In this document: piece by piece, positions 16,858-27,184 of the stretch
Numbering within the stretch: position 1 is the stretch's first letter
Layout of the letters: every line of letters begins with the position of its first letter
Assembly: GCF_009467825.1 (NCBI RefSeq)
Contig: NZ_WIOK01000017.1
Span: 1-64,000 of the forward strand
Direction of reading: 5' to 3'
DNA length: 64,000 nucleotides
From: Cyclobacterium xiamenense
GTDB lineage: Bacteria; Bacteroidota; Bacteroidia; Cytophagales; Cyclobacteriaceae
Notes under the pieces: model-generated
Databases searched by the model: none
What the model saw: the letters and a program-made list of their open reading frames with translations, nothing else
Told to the model about the DNA's origin: nothing
Made by a program: the position numbers and the translations under genes

Positions 16858-18753
16858 TTATTCCATAAAATAGCGGTTTTGAAACAATGCTCTGGACACA
16901 CTGTCAGCAGGGGATTGGTTGTGGTCGTTGATGCAGTTCAGGCAGAGCAAGCCGTCCTCATTAAAAATCCAGTGATGGCTGTTGGAAATGTCCCGGCTTT
17001 TATACCCATCACGAGCCAGTGTGTTTTTTAGGATAGGTAGCAGACTGCGGTCCATTACAAAGGGTTGATTGTATGGGAGGTACATTGTTTGGTTTAGCTG
17101 CTGCATACGAAATTTTACCCCGCTGGGAAAATTAAGCGTTTTTCCCAATACCAGTACGGAATCGGTAAGTTGTGCACTGTAGTTCACCGAGGAGGCATTT
17201 TTCAGCGCATCTTCGTGGGTGGACCCCCTTGAAGAAAAGGTTTGGTTGAGAACGACTTTGTCCTCCGCATGGCCCCGTAATTCCAGGCGTACCAGCCCCC
17301 AATCCTTGTTTTCGAGCAGGGAATCTTCCGTTCGCACAACCAGCGTGCCGGAGGGGACTTCCAATTGCTTTTCCACCGCATGGGTGGCGTTCGCATTAAA
17401 TTGGCCGATGATTTTTGGAGCCTGAAAAGCGACCAATAGAATGCTCAGCAGCCATATCCCAAAAAGCACCAGACCAAACCGGCCATCTATCAGGTTGCGC
17501 TTGATCAGCACACTTATACCCAGAATTACCAGGACAATACTCGGGATAAGTACGAGTATGGACACGGTAATTGCAAGCCAGATCGGTAATAACTCTGCCA
17601 GCGAGTCGATCGGGAATCCATCCAATACGTATGCCCACCCTTCGTTGGTCAGGATGTCGGTGTAAATTCCCAGGAATGCCAGGGGCAGGATAAGGACAAG
17701 CATGCCGACAAAAAAGATCAATAGTCCAAATACAACGCGTATCAGTTCCACCAGAAATCGACCAAAGGGACCCAGTGCTTTTCCGATTCCATTGATCACC
17801 AGTCCCAGAAAGCGAAACGGTGCCAGCACCAGTTTCTTTGCGGTGGACTCTTCCCTGGCGCTTTCGGACGAAAGGTTTTGCTTGATGGTGGTTTCGATAT
17901 TACTCAATGTGATGGCCCCGCCTTTCATCTCAATCCGTTCCGTAATTGACTTGGCTACGGGCGTAATGATCCAAAGAATCAGGTACAATACAAACCCCGA
18001 CCCCCCGGCGAAAATCAATCCGACAAAGGCCAGACGCATCCAGATAACGTCCAAATTGAAATAGGCAGCAAGGCCACTTCCTACACCACCCAAAACCCGA
18101 TCATCTGGGTTTCGGTAGAGTTTTTTTATGTTTTTATCTTCCGGTTTTTCGTACGATACCGGCAGGATAATCCATAATAGAATATAAGCGATGAGCGTCC
18201 ACCAGCCCAGGGCCACTGAGAGCCCGAAGTCGTCGGAAAAGAAGGGAATTGGAAATGATCGGAAACTAAGCCCACCACTAAAGACCAGCAAAATGGTTAT
18301 CAGCCGGGTCCACAGGGGATCGATCGAAAAGTAGTTCGCAAAACCTGCACAGACACCACCCAGGATTTTGGTGTTTGCGAGTCGGGTTAGTTTTTTATAA
18401 GCCTTGCCTGATTTTTGGTCCGGCGGTGTTATGTATTTGTAAAAGTCGTTTTCTTCTTCGCCTGCTTTTTCCCCGTCCAGATCAAGCGCTGAGGCTTTGA
18501 AATCTGCGATCGTCCCCATTTTTTCAATCAGGTTGCTGACGTTTTCTGCGGTAATAACCTGCTTGTTGTTTTTTAAATTGCTGAGGAATATTTCCGCGAT
18601 CCGGTTTTCGATGTCCGTGATGATTTCCTGATTGTCTGCGTACAGCGAAAAGTGCTGATTGATCGCATCCAGGTAGTTTTTTAAAGAAGTATAGCCATCC
18701 TCTTCTATGTGAAACAGGATACCGCTTATGTTTATACTAATCGTTTTTTTCAT
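16858..18753 (-). CDS. Multi-pass membrane protein with tandem PspC domains
   Basis: A 631-residue protein. A cytoplasmic N-terminal domain (1-85) begins MKKTISINISGILFHIEEDG. Two PspC domains follow (about 118-200 and 207-268), each with ILGGVCAGFANYF- or VLGGVGSGLAAYF-type motifs and two helices. More helices come at about 320-450, then a beta-rich C-terminal domain. PspC proteins sense or respond to envelope stress. It lies 49 bases after a PadR regulator gene; this pairing recurs in Bacteroidota, and the regulator probably controls it. Confidence 0.87.
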   Translation of the reverse strand: MKKTISINISGILFHIEEDGYTSLKNYLDAINQHFSLYADNQEIITDIENRIAEIFLSNLKNNKQVITAENVSNLIEKMGTIADFKASALDLDGEKAGEEENDFYKYITPPDQKSGKAYKKLTRLANTKILGGVCAGFANYFSIDPLWTRLITILLVFSGGLSFRSFPIPFFSDDFGLSVALGWWTLIAYILLWIILPVSYEKPEDKNIKKLYRNPDDRVLGGVGSGLAAYFNLDVIWMRLAFVGLIFAGGSGFVLYLILWIITPVAKSITERIEMKGGAITLSNIETTIKQNLSSESAREESTAKKLVLAPFRFLGLVINGIGKALGPFGRFLVELIRVVFGLLIFFVGMLVLILPLAFLGIYTDILTNEGWAYVLDGFPIDSLAELLPIWLAITVSILVLIPSIVLVILGISVLIKRNLIDGRFGLVLFGIWLLSILLVAFQAPKIIGQFNANATHAVEKQLEVPSGTLVVRTEDSLLENKDWGLVRLELRGHAEDKVVLNQTFSSRGSTHEDALKNASSVNYSAQLTDSVLVLGKTLNFPSGVKFRMQQLNQTMYLPYNQPFVMDRSLLPILKNTLARDGYKSRDISNSHHWIFNEDGLLCLNCINDHNQSPADSVSRALFQNRYFME

Positions 18754-18802
18754 GATTTCTTTGGCTAAGGTTAAGAAATAATTGGCACTATCCCGAATGC
18801 AT

Positions 18803-19141
18803 TCAGTGGTTTTTTGGTTTTGAAAGCAATTGGTTGACTGCGGAATTCAGGTTTTTCCAGGTTTCCTGCAGTTCGTTCAAAAATTGGTGCCCTTTATCGG
18901 TTAGAGAATAATACTTTTTGGGAGGACCTACATCGGATTCTACCTGCTCGTAGGTTGCCAGCCCTTCCTGTTTCAACCGGTGTAGCAAGGGGTAAAGTGT
19001 GCCTTCGATGACGATCATTTGAGCGTCTTTTAGTTCTTCGATAAGATCCGAGGCATAGATTCCTCCCCGGCCCACCATATGTAGTACACAAAATTCCACG
19101 ATTCCTTTTCGCATTTGTGTTTGGGTGTTTGAAGCATTCAT
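18803..19141 (-). CDS. PadR family transcriptional regulator
   Basis: A 112-residue winged-helix DNA-binding protein with the PadR signature: GIVEFCVLHMVGRGGIYASD, then GTLYPLLHRLKQEGLATYE and the beta wing GPPKKYYSLTDKG. PadR proteins are usually repressors of the neighbouring gene and of their own operon. It heads the pair with the PspC membrane protein, so it probably tunes an envelope-stress response; the inducer is unknown. Confidence 0.93.
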   Translation of the reverse strand: MNASNTQTQMRKGIVEFCVLHMVGRGGIYASDLIEELKDAQMIVIEGTLYPLLHRLKQEGLATYEQVESDVGPPKKYYSLTDKGHQFLNELQETWKNLNSAVNQLLSKPKNH

Positions 19142-19539
19142 GGTTTTTGGATTAATAGCCAGTAGCAGGAACCGGTCTTTCGGTGCACAGGTCCCGCTGG
19201 CAAAAATTGTAAGAAAAATAATACCAATTTTTTTCCGGCTACCTGCCGGTACGCGGAACTGTGTTGCCGGAACAGAGATTTTAAGGATAGCGACGTTATA
19301 AACGACTGTTTAGTAGCTATTAAGGACATAAATCATTAGCCAAGACGCAGGGATAATTTTCTCTTAATTATTACCGATTCACGAGTCAGGTTGAAATACG
19401 CATTGAAAAACCCAAACTCCGAACAGTTTTTTGTTCGCTTTTGAACATTACGCACACGATCTGGCTGAATTTTTCCATTTGCTGCGTATTTCGATTGATT
19501 TTTTCTTTTTACTTTGCAGTGGAATTATTATTTAAACTT
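19142..19539. other. 398-base divergent intergenic region
   Basis: This stretch separates the leftward padR-pspC pair from the rightward PorV/PorQ-family gene and must hold both promoters. A short hairpin CGAACA/TGTTCG (19420-19437) is present. TACTTTG near 19510 is an imperfect -7 element for the rightward gene. An open frame reaches left to 19441 but has no ATG-led homologous extension. Nothing else was recognised. Confidence 0.5.
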
Positions 19540-20655
19540 ATGATTTCCAGGGCTTATTTTTATGTGTGGGTAGGTTTGGTGCTGTGTGGTTCCGTTAAGG
19601 CTCAGGGGATAGCGCCCAAGTACTCCAATGAATTTCTGACCATAGGGATAGGTGCCAGAGCCCTGGGTATGGGTGGGGCTCAGGTGGCTGCCGTGAAGGA
19701 TGTGACCGCGGCCTATTGGAACCCTGCCGGACTATTGGGAGTGGCTCACGAACACGAGTTTTCGCTCATGCATGCGGAATATTTTGCAGGGATTGCCTCG
19801 TATGATTACGCCGCGTATACCACCAATATACAGGAGGACAATCAGGTAGCGGTATCCATTATCCGATTTGGCGTGGACGATATTCCCGATACCCGTTTTT
19901 TGTACGATGCGAACGGTGCGTTGAATTATAACAATATTCAATACTTTAATGCGGCGGATTATGCATTGATTTTAAGCTACGCACGGGACATGAGCGATCA
20001 TTTCAAGATGGGTGTAAATACAAAAATCATTCACCGCAATGTTGGTAAATTTGCAAAAGCATGGGGATTTGGGCTGGATTTTGGCGCCATTTACCTGGTC
20101 AATGGCTGGAGGTTTGGCTTTATGGCCAGGGATGTCACGACTACCTTCAATGCCTGGTCGCACGATGCCGCGATGGTCCGGGATATCTATGCGCAAACCC
20201 AGAACGAGATACCGGTAAATAGCATCGAACTTACCTTGCCCAAGGCCATTTTTAGCCTGGCCAAACGTTTTGAACTTGGAATGGATCTTGGCTTGTTGGC
20301 CGTTTTGGATCTGGATTTCTCGTTTGACGGGCAACGCAACTCCTTGTATGGAAGCAGCCTGTTCAATGTAGATCCCCGATTCGGTATGGAACTGGCCTAC
20401 AAGGAAACCGCGTACCTTCGGATGGGCGCGGGAAATGTGCAGCGACTGAAAAACTTTGATGGGTCCTCGTACACTTCCCTGAAACCAGGTTTTGGCCTGG
20501 GGTTCCGCCTGAGTGAAAAGGTATTGGTAGATTATGCGCTTACCGATATAGGGAGTATTTCGGAGACTCCCTATTCGCATGTTTTTAGTGTAAAGGTTTC
20601 GTTGAACCCATTAAAAGATGATTTCAGAATATATAGCGGGTGGGAAAATGAGTGA
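19540..20655 (+). CDS. PorV/PorQ-family outer-membrane beta-barrel protein
   Basis: A 371-residue protein with a signal peptide (MISRAYFYVWVGLVLCGSVKAQ). The segment FLTIGIGARALGMGGAQVAA followed by WNPAGL is the hallmark of the PorV/PorQ/UPF0164 barrel family, and alternating aromatic strands follow to the C-terminus. PorV and PorQ work in type IX secretion as shuttle and scaffold partners of the PorU sortase. I cannot tell which subgroup this is; it may be a third one. Its stop overlaps the start of the PorU2-like gene (ATGAGTGA), so the two are co-translated. The ATG at 19540 starts exactly at the signal peptide. Confidence 0.85.
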   Translation: MISRAYFYVWVGLVLCGSVKAQGIAPKYSNEFLTIGIGARALGMGGAQVAAVKDVTAAYWNPAGLLGVAHEHEFSLMHAEYFAGIASYDYAAYTTNIQEDNQVAVSIIRFGVDDIPDTRFLYDANGALNYNNIQYFNAADYALILSYARDMSDHFKMGVNTKIIHRNVGKFAKAWGFGLDFGAIYLVNGWRFGFMARDVTTTFNAWSHDAAMVRDIYAQTQNEIPVNSIELTLPKAIFSLAKRFELGMDLGLLAVLDLDFSFDGQRNSLYGSSLFNVDPRFGMELAYKETAYLRMGAGNVQRLKNFDGSSYTSLKPGFGLGFRLSEKVLVDYALTDIGSISETPYSHVFSVKVSLNPLKDDFRIYSGWENE

Positions 20656-23600
20656 TCTGTTGCGGAAAGGATGCTGTATGTTGCTGGTTTTTTTCTCCAC
20701 GCATGCGCTCCTTACGGGGCAGGATAATCAGTGGATTGACTTTGGTAGCGATTACTATAAAATCCCCACGGCTTCGGACGGGGTGTTTCGGTTGAGCTAC
20801 ACCACGCTTGCTGCGTCGGGTATTCCGGTAGAATCGATCGATCCGCGGGAAATTCGCGTTTTTCACAGAGGAAAAGAAGTGGCGGTGCACCTATCGGGGG
20901 AAGGGGATGGCTCCTTTGACCAGGGGGATTACCTGGAGTTTATTGGAAAGCGAAACGATGCCAGCATGGATCGGCAACTCTACGAGAATCCGGATTGGAT
21001 TCCAAACCCCTATTACAATACCCACTCCGATACGACGGCGTTTTTTTTAACCATTACCCCAGGGCAGCGGGGGCAAAGGATGCGCGTGGTAGCGCTGGAT
21101 CAGGGTAGGGAAGAAGTGAGTAGCTTCCAACGAACAGCCCTTTCTTCGTTTGTAGAGCAATATTCTCTGGGGAGAGTATATTTTCCCGGTGTTCGCCTAT
21201 CGGTTTACGATGAGGGTCAGGGATGGACTTCTTCCATCGTATCCAGGGGACTTAGCAGGTCCATCCTATATACGGGGTTGGCAGCTGTATCGGGGGCGGT
21301 GCCACCTAGGCTCGAGTTAAGCCTTTTGGGAAGGTCGGGAACGCCTCATCTTACCTCCGTTCGGGTAGGGCCTTCTGAAAATTCGCTTCGAGAATTGGGG
21401 AATTATGATTTCAAGGACTATGAGATTCGGCGGATTGAAGAAGAATTAACGGTTGCTGACATCTCTCCACAGGGAGATTTAGTGGTGCGGATTACCTCGT
21501 TGGGGGACAATAATGCCATTGACAACATCTCGGTAAGCTATTGCAAGGTTACCTACCATGGCTCCGGAAAGGAAGGTGATTTTGAGAAAGAAACCTTTGG
21601 ACTAGATGATGGCGGTGGCAAAATGCGATTGTCAGGACTCGATGACTCCTACCTGGCTTATGATATGGAAGATCCCGACAATCCAATAAAATTGGAAATG
21701 GAGCGGTCGGGAGATTTGCTTGAATTCCCCACCGGCCTTCCCGGAAAGCCCGCCAGCGTACTGGTTCAAAACCAGCGCCTGGTGAAGGAAATCAATGTGA
21801 TGAAACGGGTAAGGTTCAGAAATTTTTTAGCACAAAATGCCAATTATCTGATAATCACGCATGCGTTGCTACGTCGACCTGCCGCAAATTATGGAGATCC
21901 GGTGGGAGCTTATGCTTCGTACAGGGCCACGCCCGCGGGCGGTGGGTTCGATACCCTGACGGTCACCGTTCAGGAATTATACGACCAGTTTTCCTACGGA
22001 GAAAGAACGCCCCTCGGCATTCGTAATTTTTTGAAGGCGTACCAAAGCCGATTCAGTCCGGAATACCTACTGTTAATTGGGAGGGCGTATGGCATGATCA
22101 ATACCCGAAGGCAAGGAGGAGTAACTTATTTTTACCGGACAAACCCGGACCTTTTCGATTTTCAGGAATTAATTCCCTCTTTCGGCTATCCCTATTCCGA
22201 TAACCGCTACGTCGTCGGCTTGGATCCAGGGTCTCCATTGGAACAACGGATCAGTATCGGACGCATTCCTGCCAGAACTCCGGATGATGTGGGCGCCTAC
22301 CTGGACAAAATGAAGGAAAAAGACGCTCTGGGAGTCACCGAGCCCTGGCAAAAGGACTTGATTCATCTCAGTGGGGGGCGGTCGGCTTTTGAGTTGGAGC
22401 GTTTTTTTAATTTTCTAAACGGGTTTAAAGCTGTCGCCGAGGATATTTATTTGGGAGGCAATGTTGCCACCGTCCGAAAGCGATCCAATGCAACAACGGA
22501 GCTAATCAATATATCGGAAGAGATCAATCAGGGTGTAGGATTGGTTACGTTTTTTGGGCATGCGGCTCCTTCTACTACCGATATCGATATCGGATTTGCC
22601 AGTGTGAATGAAATGGGTTACCGAAACAAAGGGAAATACCCGGTGCTTTTACTGAACGGTTGTGATGCCGGAAATGCGTACGGGGATGCCTATACCTTCG
22701 GGGAGGACTGGATCGTGACTCCGGAAAGGGGGGCGTCCAATTTTCTGGCACATGCCGACATTGGCATCGATGTGTATTTACGACGGTACAGTGAATCCTT
22801 CTATGCGCGGGCGTTTGCCGATTCTTCCCTGATTCACCAAAGCCTGGGGAAAGTCAAAATAGAGGCCGAAAAACTACTGTATAGCCGGTATGGAACCTCG
22901 GAGGTGAATCAATCGCACGCAAACCAAATCATTATGTTGGGAGACCCTGCTGCCCGAATGTTTCCCGCAAATAAGCCCGATTATGCCCTGTACCCGGATG
23001 AAGTCCGGCTACGGGGACTGGGCGGTGATCCCTTGAATTCCCTGTCTGATTCCCTGGAGCTATCTCTGGTGGCCAGAAATCTGGGAATGGTGCTTTTGGA
23101 TTCGGTGACGCTGGACATCGAACGGCAATTGCCTGACGGCACCTTGACCCGACTCGATACCCGAAATCTCCGTCCTGTTTTTAGAAAAGATAGCCTTTTT
23201 ATAACCATTCCTAACACGGGAATCAATTCTTTTGGTGACAACCTCTTTACCGTTGCGCTGAACAAGGGACGTGAACCGGACGAAATGACTTTCGCTAACA
23301 ATTCCGTATCGGTCTCTTTTTTCGTTCCATTGAGCGGTACGTTAAATTTGTTTCCCCTGGAGTTTGGCATCGTCAGCGAACGCTCTTTTGAACTGGTGGC
23401 GCAGATACCGGGTCTTGCCCGGGAAGAAAGAAACCTGGTCATCCAATTGGATACGGCGGCTGATTTTTCCAGTCCGAGAAGAAAGGAAGTTCGGATCACT
23501 ACCGATAATCTGGCCAGGTGGGCTGTGGACCTGTTTGAGGACCTTCCCCTACAGGACTCCCTGACGTTTTATTGGCGAACCCGGTTTTTGGAGCCCAGGG

Positions 23601-25690
23601 ATGGCGAAAATGCAGCCTGGAATACAAGCAGTTTTTCCTTTATTCAAAACGGTCCTGAGGGCTGGACCCAGCGGCGCCTCCCGCAGTTTGCCGGCAATCA
23701 ACTGGATCAGCTTACGCTTGATTTATCCAAAAGGGAATGGCAATTTCAGGAAACCGCGCTGAATATTGACGTGTTTACCTTTGGGGCCGATACCGAGGGA
23801 TACAGCGTGGAAAACACGCAAATCATGCTGAATGGGGTAGCGTATATTTTGGATACATTCAATCGGTTTTGTCCGAATGGCTCCCTCGGACTCATGGCCT
23901 TTGACCACCAGACCCTCGAACCCTATTTGCCGGTTCCTTTGGTGACTGTTGACGTATTGGATCCCAGATCCTGCGGTCGGGTACCGCAAGTAATCCAAAG
24001 TATTCGCAATGCATCCATTGTAGGGGAAGGGCAGACCATGCTGTTGGATTTTGTGGACGGCACGAAACCGGACGATTACGTGATTATTTTTTCTGTAGGC
24101 AATGTCACCTTTTCAGACTGGCCGGATGCGGCCTATCTAAAATTAAAAGAATTGGGGGCTAACGAGGCCACCCTGCGAAATTTGGAAACAGGAGACCCAT
24201 ATATTCTATTCGGTCGCAAAGGCATGAACCCGGGGGAAGCGATTGAGGTGGTGCCGGATACCGACGCCGAATTACCACGAGATTCCCAGGTGATTAATTT
24301 TGAAACAGCTATCACGGGGTACTTTCCATCGGGAAGAATTTTGTCTCCCAAAATTGGTCCCGCGGCAGATTGGGTTAGTTTTTTTAATGAAATCAACGGG
24401 AAAGAGCACTATCTCCCCGAAACGGGTAGTATGGATGTGGTCGGCGTTACGCCGGAGGGAGGGGAAGTGTCGCTGCGCTCAAATGTTGGAGACGCACCGC
24501 TGGATCTTTCCGCGTTTAGTGCAACCGACTACCCCTTCCTGAGATTAAGGTATTCCCTGGAGGATCTACCGGAAAACTCCTTACCCCAATTGGCAAAATG
24601 GCAGGTTAATTATACCGGTGTGCCAGAAGGGGTGTTGGTACTTAAAGATAAACGAAACGAATCGATCCTTCGGGAAGGGGAGGAAGACGAGTTGGCCTTC
24701 GAATTTGTAAATATTTCCAGGCATTCGTTTCCCGATTCGATCACCATTGATTATACCTTTCAGAATCAGGAACGGCGAAGTATCGAGCGAAGTAGTCTGA
24801 AAATTGGGCCCGCGCAAGCCGGTGAGGCAGTTGCCTTTACCCTGCCATTCGATTCCAGGGGTCGGCCGGGAAGTAATTCCCTGAACGTTTTTGCCAACCC
24901 CCGGATTTTCCCGGAACAGTTGTACAGAAACAACGTGTTGGATCTGCCCGGATTTTTTAAGGTGCAGGGAGATGATCTAAACCCGGTACTGGATGTCAAC
25001 TTTGACGGACGATACATCATGAATGGCGATATTGTGTCGCCAAACGTGATCATTTCTGCCCTCGTAAAGGACGAAAACAAGATTGCACTAAAAAAGGATA
25101 CATTGGGGATGGAACTCCTGTTACGCAAGCCCTGTGAAACCTGTGATTTTGAAAAAATTTCCTTTAGTGATCCGAGGGTGAAGTGGTTCGAGGCTACCGA
25201 AAATGCGGATTTTAAAATTGAATTCCAACCCGGTCCCCTGGAGGATGGCCGGTATGCCCTGCGAATCAATGCGATGGATGCATCCGGGAATCAGGCAGGA
25301 ACGGAACCTTACGAGGTAAGTTTCGAAGTGATCAACGAAAGCCAAATTACGCATTTTTATCCCTACCCCAACCCCTTTAGTAACCGGGTGCGTTTTGTTT
25401 TTACGCTCACTGGGGCTGAAATTCCGGACGAGATAAAGATCCAAATCATGACCGTTAGTGGCAAGGTAGTAAAGGAAATTTTCCAGGATGAGTTGGGTCC
25501 GGTAACTATCGGGAACAATATTTCTGCCTATGCCTGGGATGGAAAAGATGAATTTGGCGATCAGTTGGCCAATGGCGTGTACATTTACCGGGTATTGGTC
25601 AGGAAAAATGGACAGTTTATGGAGCTTCGGGATAGTGCAGGCGATAAAGCCTTTAAAAAAGGGTACGGGAAAATGTATCTACTTCGGTAA
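20648..25690 (+). CDS. porU2: C25-family cysteine peptidase, probable T9SS sortase of PorU2 type
   Basis: A 1680-residue exported protein. A signal peptide (LLRKGCCMLLVFFSTHALLTGQ) precedes beta domains and a gingipain-like C25 domain at about 440-770. The catalytic pair is visible as H638 in TFFGHAAP and C672 in LLNGCDAGNAYGD. Long beta-sandwich regions and a FlgD/T9SS-like C-terminal domain (from YPYPNPFSNRVRF) follow. It is much longer than classical PorU (about 1100-1300), which favours the PorU2 group. It presumably removes sorting domains and attaches clients at the cell surface. The start at 20648 overlaps the PorV/PorQ-like gene by 8 bases; the end overlaps the convergent GT-C gene by 12. 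Confidence 0.83.
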   Translation: MSDLLRKGCCMLLVFFSTHALLTGQDNQWIDFGSDYYKIPTASDGVFRLSYTTLAASGIPVESIDPREIRVFHRGKEVAVHLSGEGDGSFDQGDYLEFIGKRNDASMDRQLYENPDWIPNPYYNTHSDTTAFFLTITPGQRGQRMRVVALDQGREEVSSFQRTALSSFVEQYSLGRVYFPGVRLSVYDEGQGWTSSIVSRGLSRSILYTGLAAVSGAVPPRLELSLLGRSGTPHLTSVRVGPSENSLRELGNYDFKDYEIRRIEEELTVADISPQGDLVVRITSLGDNNAIDNISVSYCKVTYHGSGKEGDFEKETFGLDDGGGKMRLSGLDDSYLAYDMEDPDNPIKLEMERSGDLLEFPTGLPGKPASVLVQNQRLVKEINVMKRVRFRNFLAQNANYLIITHALLRRPAANYGDPVGAYASYRATPAGGGFDTLTVTVQELYDQFSYGERTPLGIRNFLKAYQSRFSPEYLLLIGRAYGMINTRRQGGVTYFYRTNPDLFDFQELIPSFGYPYSDNRYVVGLDPGSPLEQRISIGRIPARTPDDVGAYLDKMKEKDALGVTEPWQKDLIHLSGGRSAFELERFFNFLNGFKAVAEDIYLGGNVATVRKRSNATTELINISEEINQGVGLVTFFGHAAPSTTDIDIGFASVNEMGYRNKGKYPVLLLNGCDAGNAYGDAYTFGEDWIVTPERGASNFLAHADIGIDVYLRRYSESFYARAFADSSLIHQSLGKVKIEAEKLLYSRYGTSEVNQSHANQIIMLGDPAARMFPANKPDYALYPDEVRLRGLGGDPLNSLSDSLELSLVARNLGMVLLDSVTLDIERQLPDGTLTRLDTRNLRPVFRKDSLFITIPNTGINSFGDNLFTVALNKGREPDEMTFANNSVSVSFFVPLSGTLNLFPLEFGIVSERSFELVAQIPGLAREERNLVIQLDTAADFSSPRRKEVRITTDNLARWAVDLFEDLPLQDSLTFYWRTRFLEPRDGENAAWNTSSFSFIQNGPEGWTQRRLPQFAGNQLDQLTLDLSKREWQFQETALNIDVFTFGADTEGYSVENTQIMLNGVAYILDTFNRFCPNGSLGLMAFDHQTLEPYLPVPLVTVDVLDPRSCGRVPQVIQSIRNASIVGEGQTMLLDFVDGTKPDDYVIIFSVGNVTFSDWPDAAYLKLKELGANEATLRNLETGDPYILFGRKGMNPGEAIEVVPDTDAELPRDSQVINFETAITGYFPSGRILSPKIGPAADWVSFFNEINGKEHYLPETGSMDVVGVTPEGGEVSLRSNVGDAPLDLSAFSATDYPFLRLRYSLEDLPENSLPQLAKWQVNYTGVPEGVLVLKDKRNESILREGEEDELAFEFVNISRHSFPDSITIDYTFQNQERRSIERSSLKIGPAQAGEAVAFTLPFDSRGRPGSNSLNVFANPRIFPEQLYRNNVLDLPGFFKVQGDDLNPVLDVNFDGRYIMNGDIVSPNVIISALVKDENKIALKKDTLGMELLLRKPCETCDFEKISFSDPRVKWFEATENADFKIEFQPGPLEDGRYALRINAMDASGNQAGTEPYEVSFEVINESQITHFYPYPNPFSNRVRFVFTLTGAEIPDEIKIQIMTVSGKVVKEIFQDELGPVTIGNNISAYAWDGKDEFGDQLANGVYIYRVLVRKNGQFMELRDSAGDKAFKKGYGKMYLLR

Positions 25691-27184
25691 ACTCGCTGAG
25701 TAAAGGATCAGTGTTTCCCCATCTATAAGGCGATGAACGGAAGGGTTTTCAGCCACTTGCTTCCAAAAAGAGTCCGGTCTGAAAAGGACGATCACCGCCG
25801 TCCCCTGCATGAGGGAGTTTAGGGATTCCTGCCGCTGCTCCAGCATTTTGTCCGGGGCTAGCGGTTCGTTTTTTCCGTTGATAAACGCAAATGCAGGGTC
25901 CAGACGAATCACCTCTTTGTCTCGATAAGACAGCATCAGCTTTTCGGGGTAGTCTGTTCGTATTTCTATCCGCTTGCCTTTGAGCAGGGTTACGATATTC
26001 CTTTTCAAGTCACTGTGGTGAAACGAACGGGCTTCCACAAGGGATGCAACGTCTTCCCGTTGCCAAAGCAACAGGTGGCCGACCAGGGTATGACCGGCCA
26101 CAAGCAGTGCTACAAGGAGCAGCATCTTCGGCCGTTTAATTCGAAGTAAAAATAGCCATAGCGACCAGGAAACTACCAGTAGGTAAGGAAATAGCGTACG
26201 GTAATTGACTTCTCGAAAACCGGACCACTGTTGAAAACCCAGAAAAAACAGGGAGTAGATGGTGCCGAAAAGCAATAGGGCATATCGTTTGTTGCCTGAT
26301 TTATTTTTATGGCCGATCAGAAACAGGACGAGAAAAGCGAGCCAGGCTATTCCCAGTACAAACGCGAGCATTCTCGGTATGTATTGGCTCAGTGTATCGG
26401 AAACGACGAGCCCCAGCGTTACCTGCATCCAGGTCGCGAAGTTTTCATAAAACAAAGGGGCCGCATCCAGTCCACTAGCGATGGGAAATGGGGAATCCCC
26501 CAGGTGGTAGGAAAGGATGTTTTCCGGGATCGCCCATTGGTAAACCAACCAGGAGAGCAGCGTGGTACCTGCGATCAAAAGCCAGCCTTTTTTACGCTCG
26601 ATAAAACTCCAAATCACCAAAAAAGGGATTAAAAACAAGGCATTGAGTTTTACCCAGATCAACAGGGCAGACAAACTAGCTATTGCTGGTAAGTAGTAGT
26701 CTTCTCCCTTATTTCCCCAAACGAACAGGTATAGCCAAAGGAGTAGCAGTAGGTAAAAAAGGCTGTCGGCGTGGGCACTTCCGATTACCCGGAAGGACCA
26801 CCACGACAGCAGGCTGATCCCGAACGTATAGAATATCAACAAAAAATAATCGCCCGCCTTCCTGGCGATTTTAACGACCATCCAAATCGCTCCCCCGAAT
26901 ACCAGTACATTCAGCACCAGGATCCTGTCAATAAGCGGAATGAGAGAAAGGGGAGGCTGGGATAGAAGGAAAGGATAAAATGGGGACAAGGAGGAAAGCA
27001 AGTAGGGAAAGCCCTCGCTGAGTCTTGCATAACTCAGGGAGTCGGGAGACAGGTAGGATCCGAATTTCCAGAAACTAGCGGCTGAACTAAGGATCAACAG
27101 GCCCAACACTAGTTTAAGAATCGATAAGAGGGGGCTATTTCCTTTTATGTCAGGAGACAATTTTTTGTTTTCGGGGTTCACCAT
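25679..27184 (-). CDS. Multi-pass membrane protein, GT-C-fold glycosyltransferase-like
   Basis: A 501-residue protein with about 10-12 hydrophobic helices up to residue 375 and a soluble C-terminal domain of about 120 residues. After the first helix comes SPDSLSYARL; an acidic residue in this first external loop is the usual catalytic position of GT-C (PMT/ArnT-like) enzymes. It may therefore transfer a sugar from a polyprenyl carrier outside the inner membrane. The family assignment is by topology only. The gene is convergent with the PorU2-like gene and overlaps its last 12 bases; no close partner is visible. Confidence 0.6.
   Translation of the reverse strand: MVNPENKKLSPDIKGNSPLLSILKLVLGLLILSSAASFWKFGSYLSPDSLSYARLSEGFPYLLSSLSPFYPFLLSQPPLSLIPLIDRILVLNVLVFGGAIWMVVKIARKAGDYFLLIFYTFGISLLSWWSFRVIGSAHADSLFYLLLLLWLYLFVWGNKGEDYYLPAIASLSALLIWVKLNALFLIPFLVIWSFIERKKGWLLIAGTTLLSWLVYQWAIPENILSYHLGDSPFPIASGLDAAPLFYENFATWMQVTLGLVVSDTLSQYIPRMLAFVLGIAWLAFLVLFLIGHKNKSGNKRYALLLFGTIYSLFFLGFQQWSGFREVNYRTLFPYLLVVSWSLWLFLLRIKRPKMLLLVALLVAGHTLVGHLLLWQREDVASLVEARSFHHSDLKRNIVTLLKGKRIEIRTDYPEKLMLSYRDKEVIRLDPAFAFINGKNEPLAPDKMLEQRQESLNSLMQGTAVIVLFRPDSFWKQVAENPSVHRLIDGETLILYSASLPK

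Noticed and set aside
22981-23499. 172-codon leftward open frame inside the PorU2-like gene
   Set aside because: Serine/arginine-rich shadow translation, no start context or motif.
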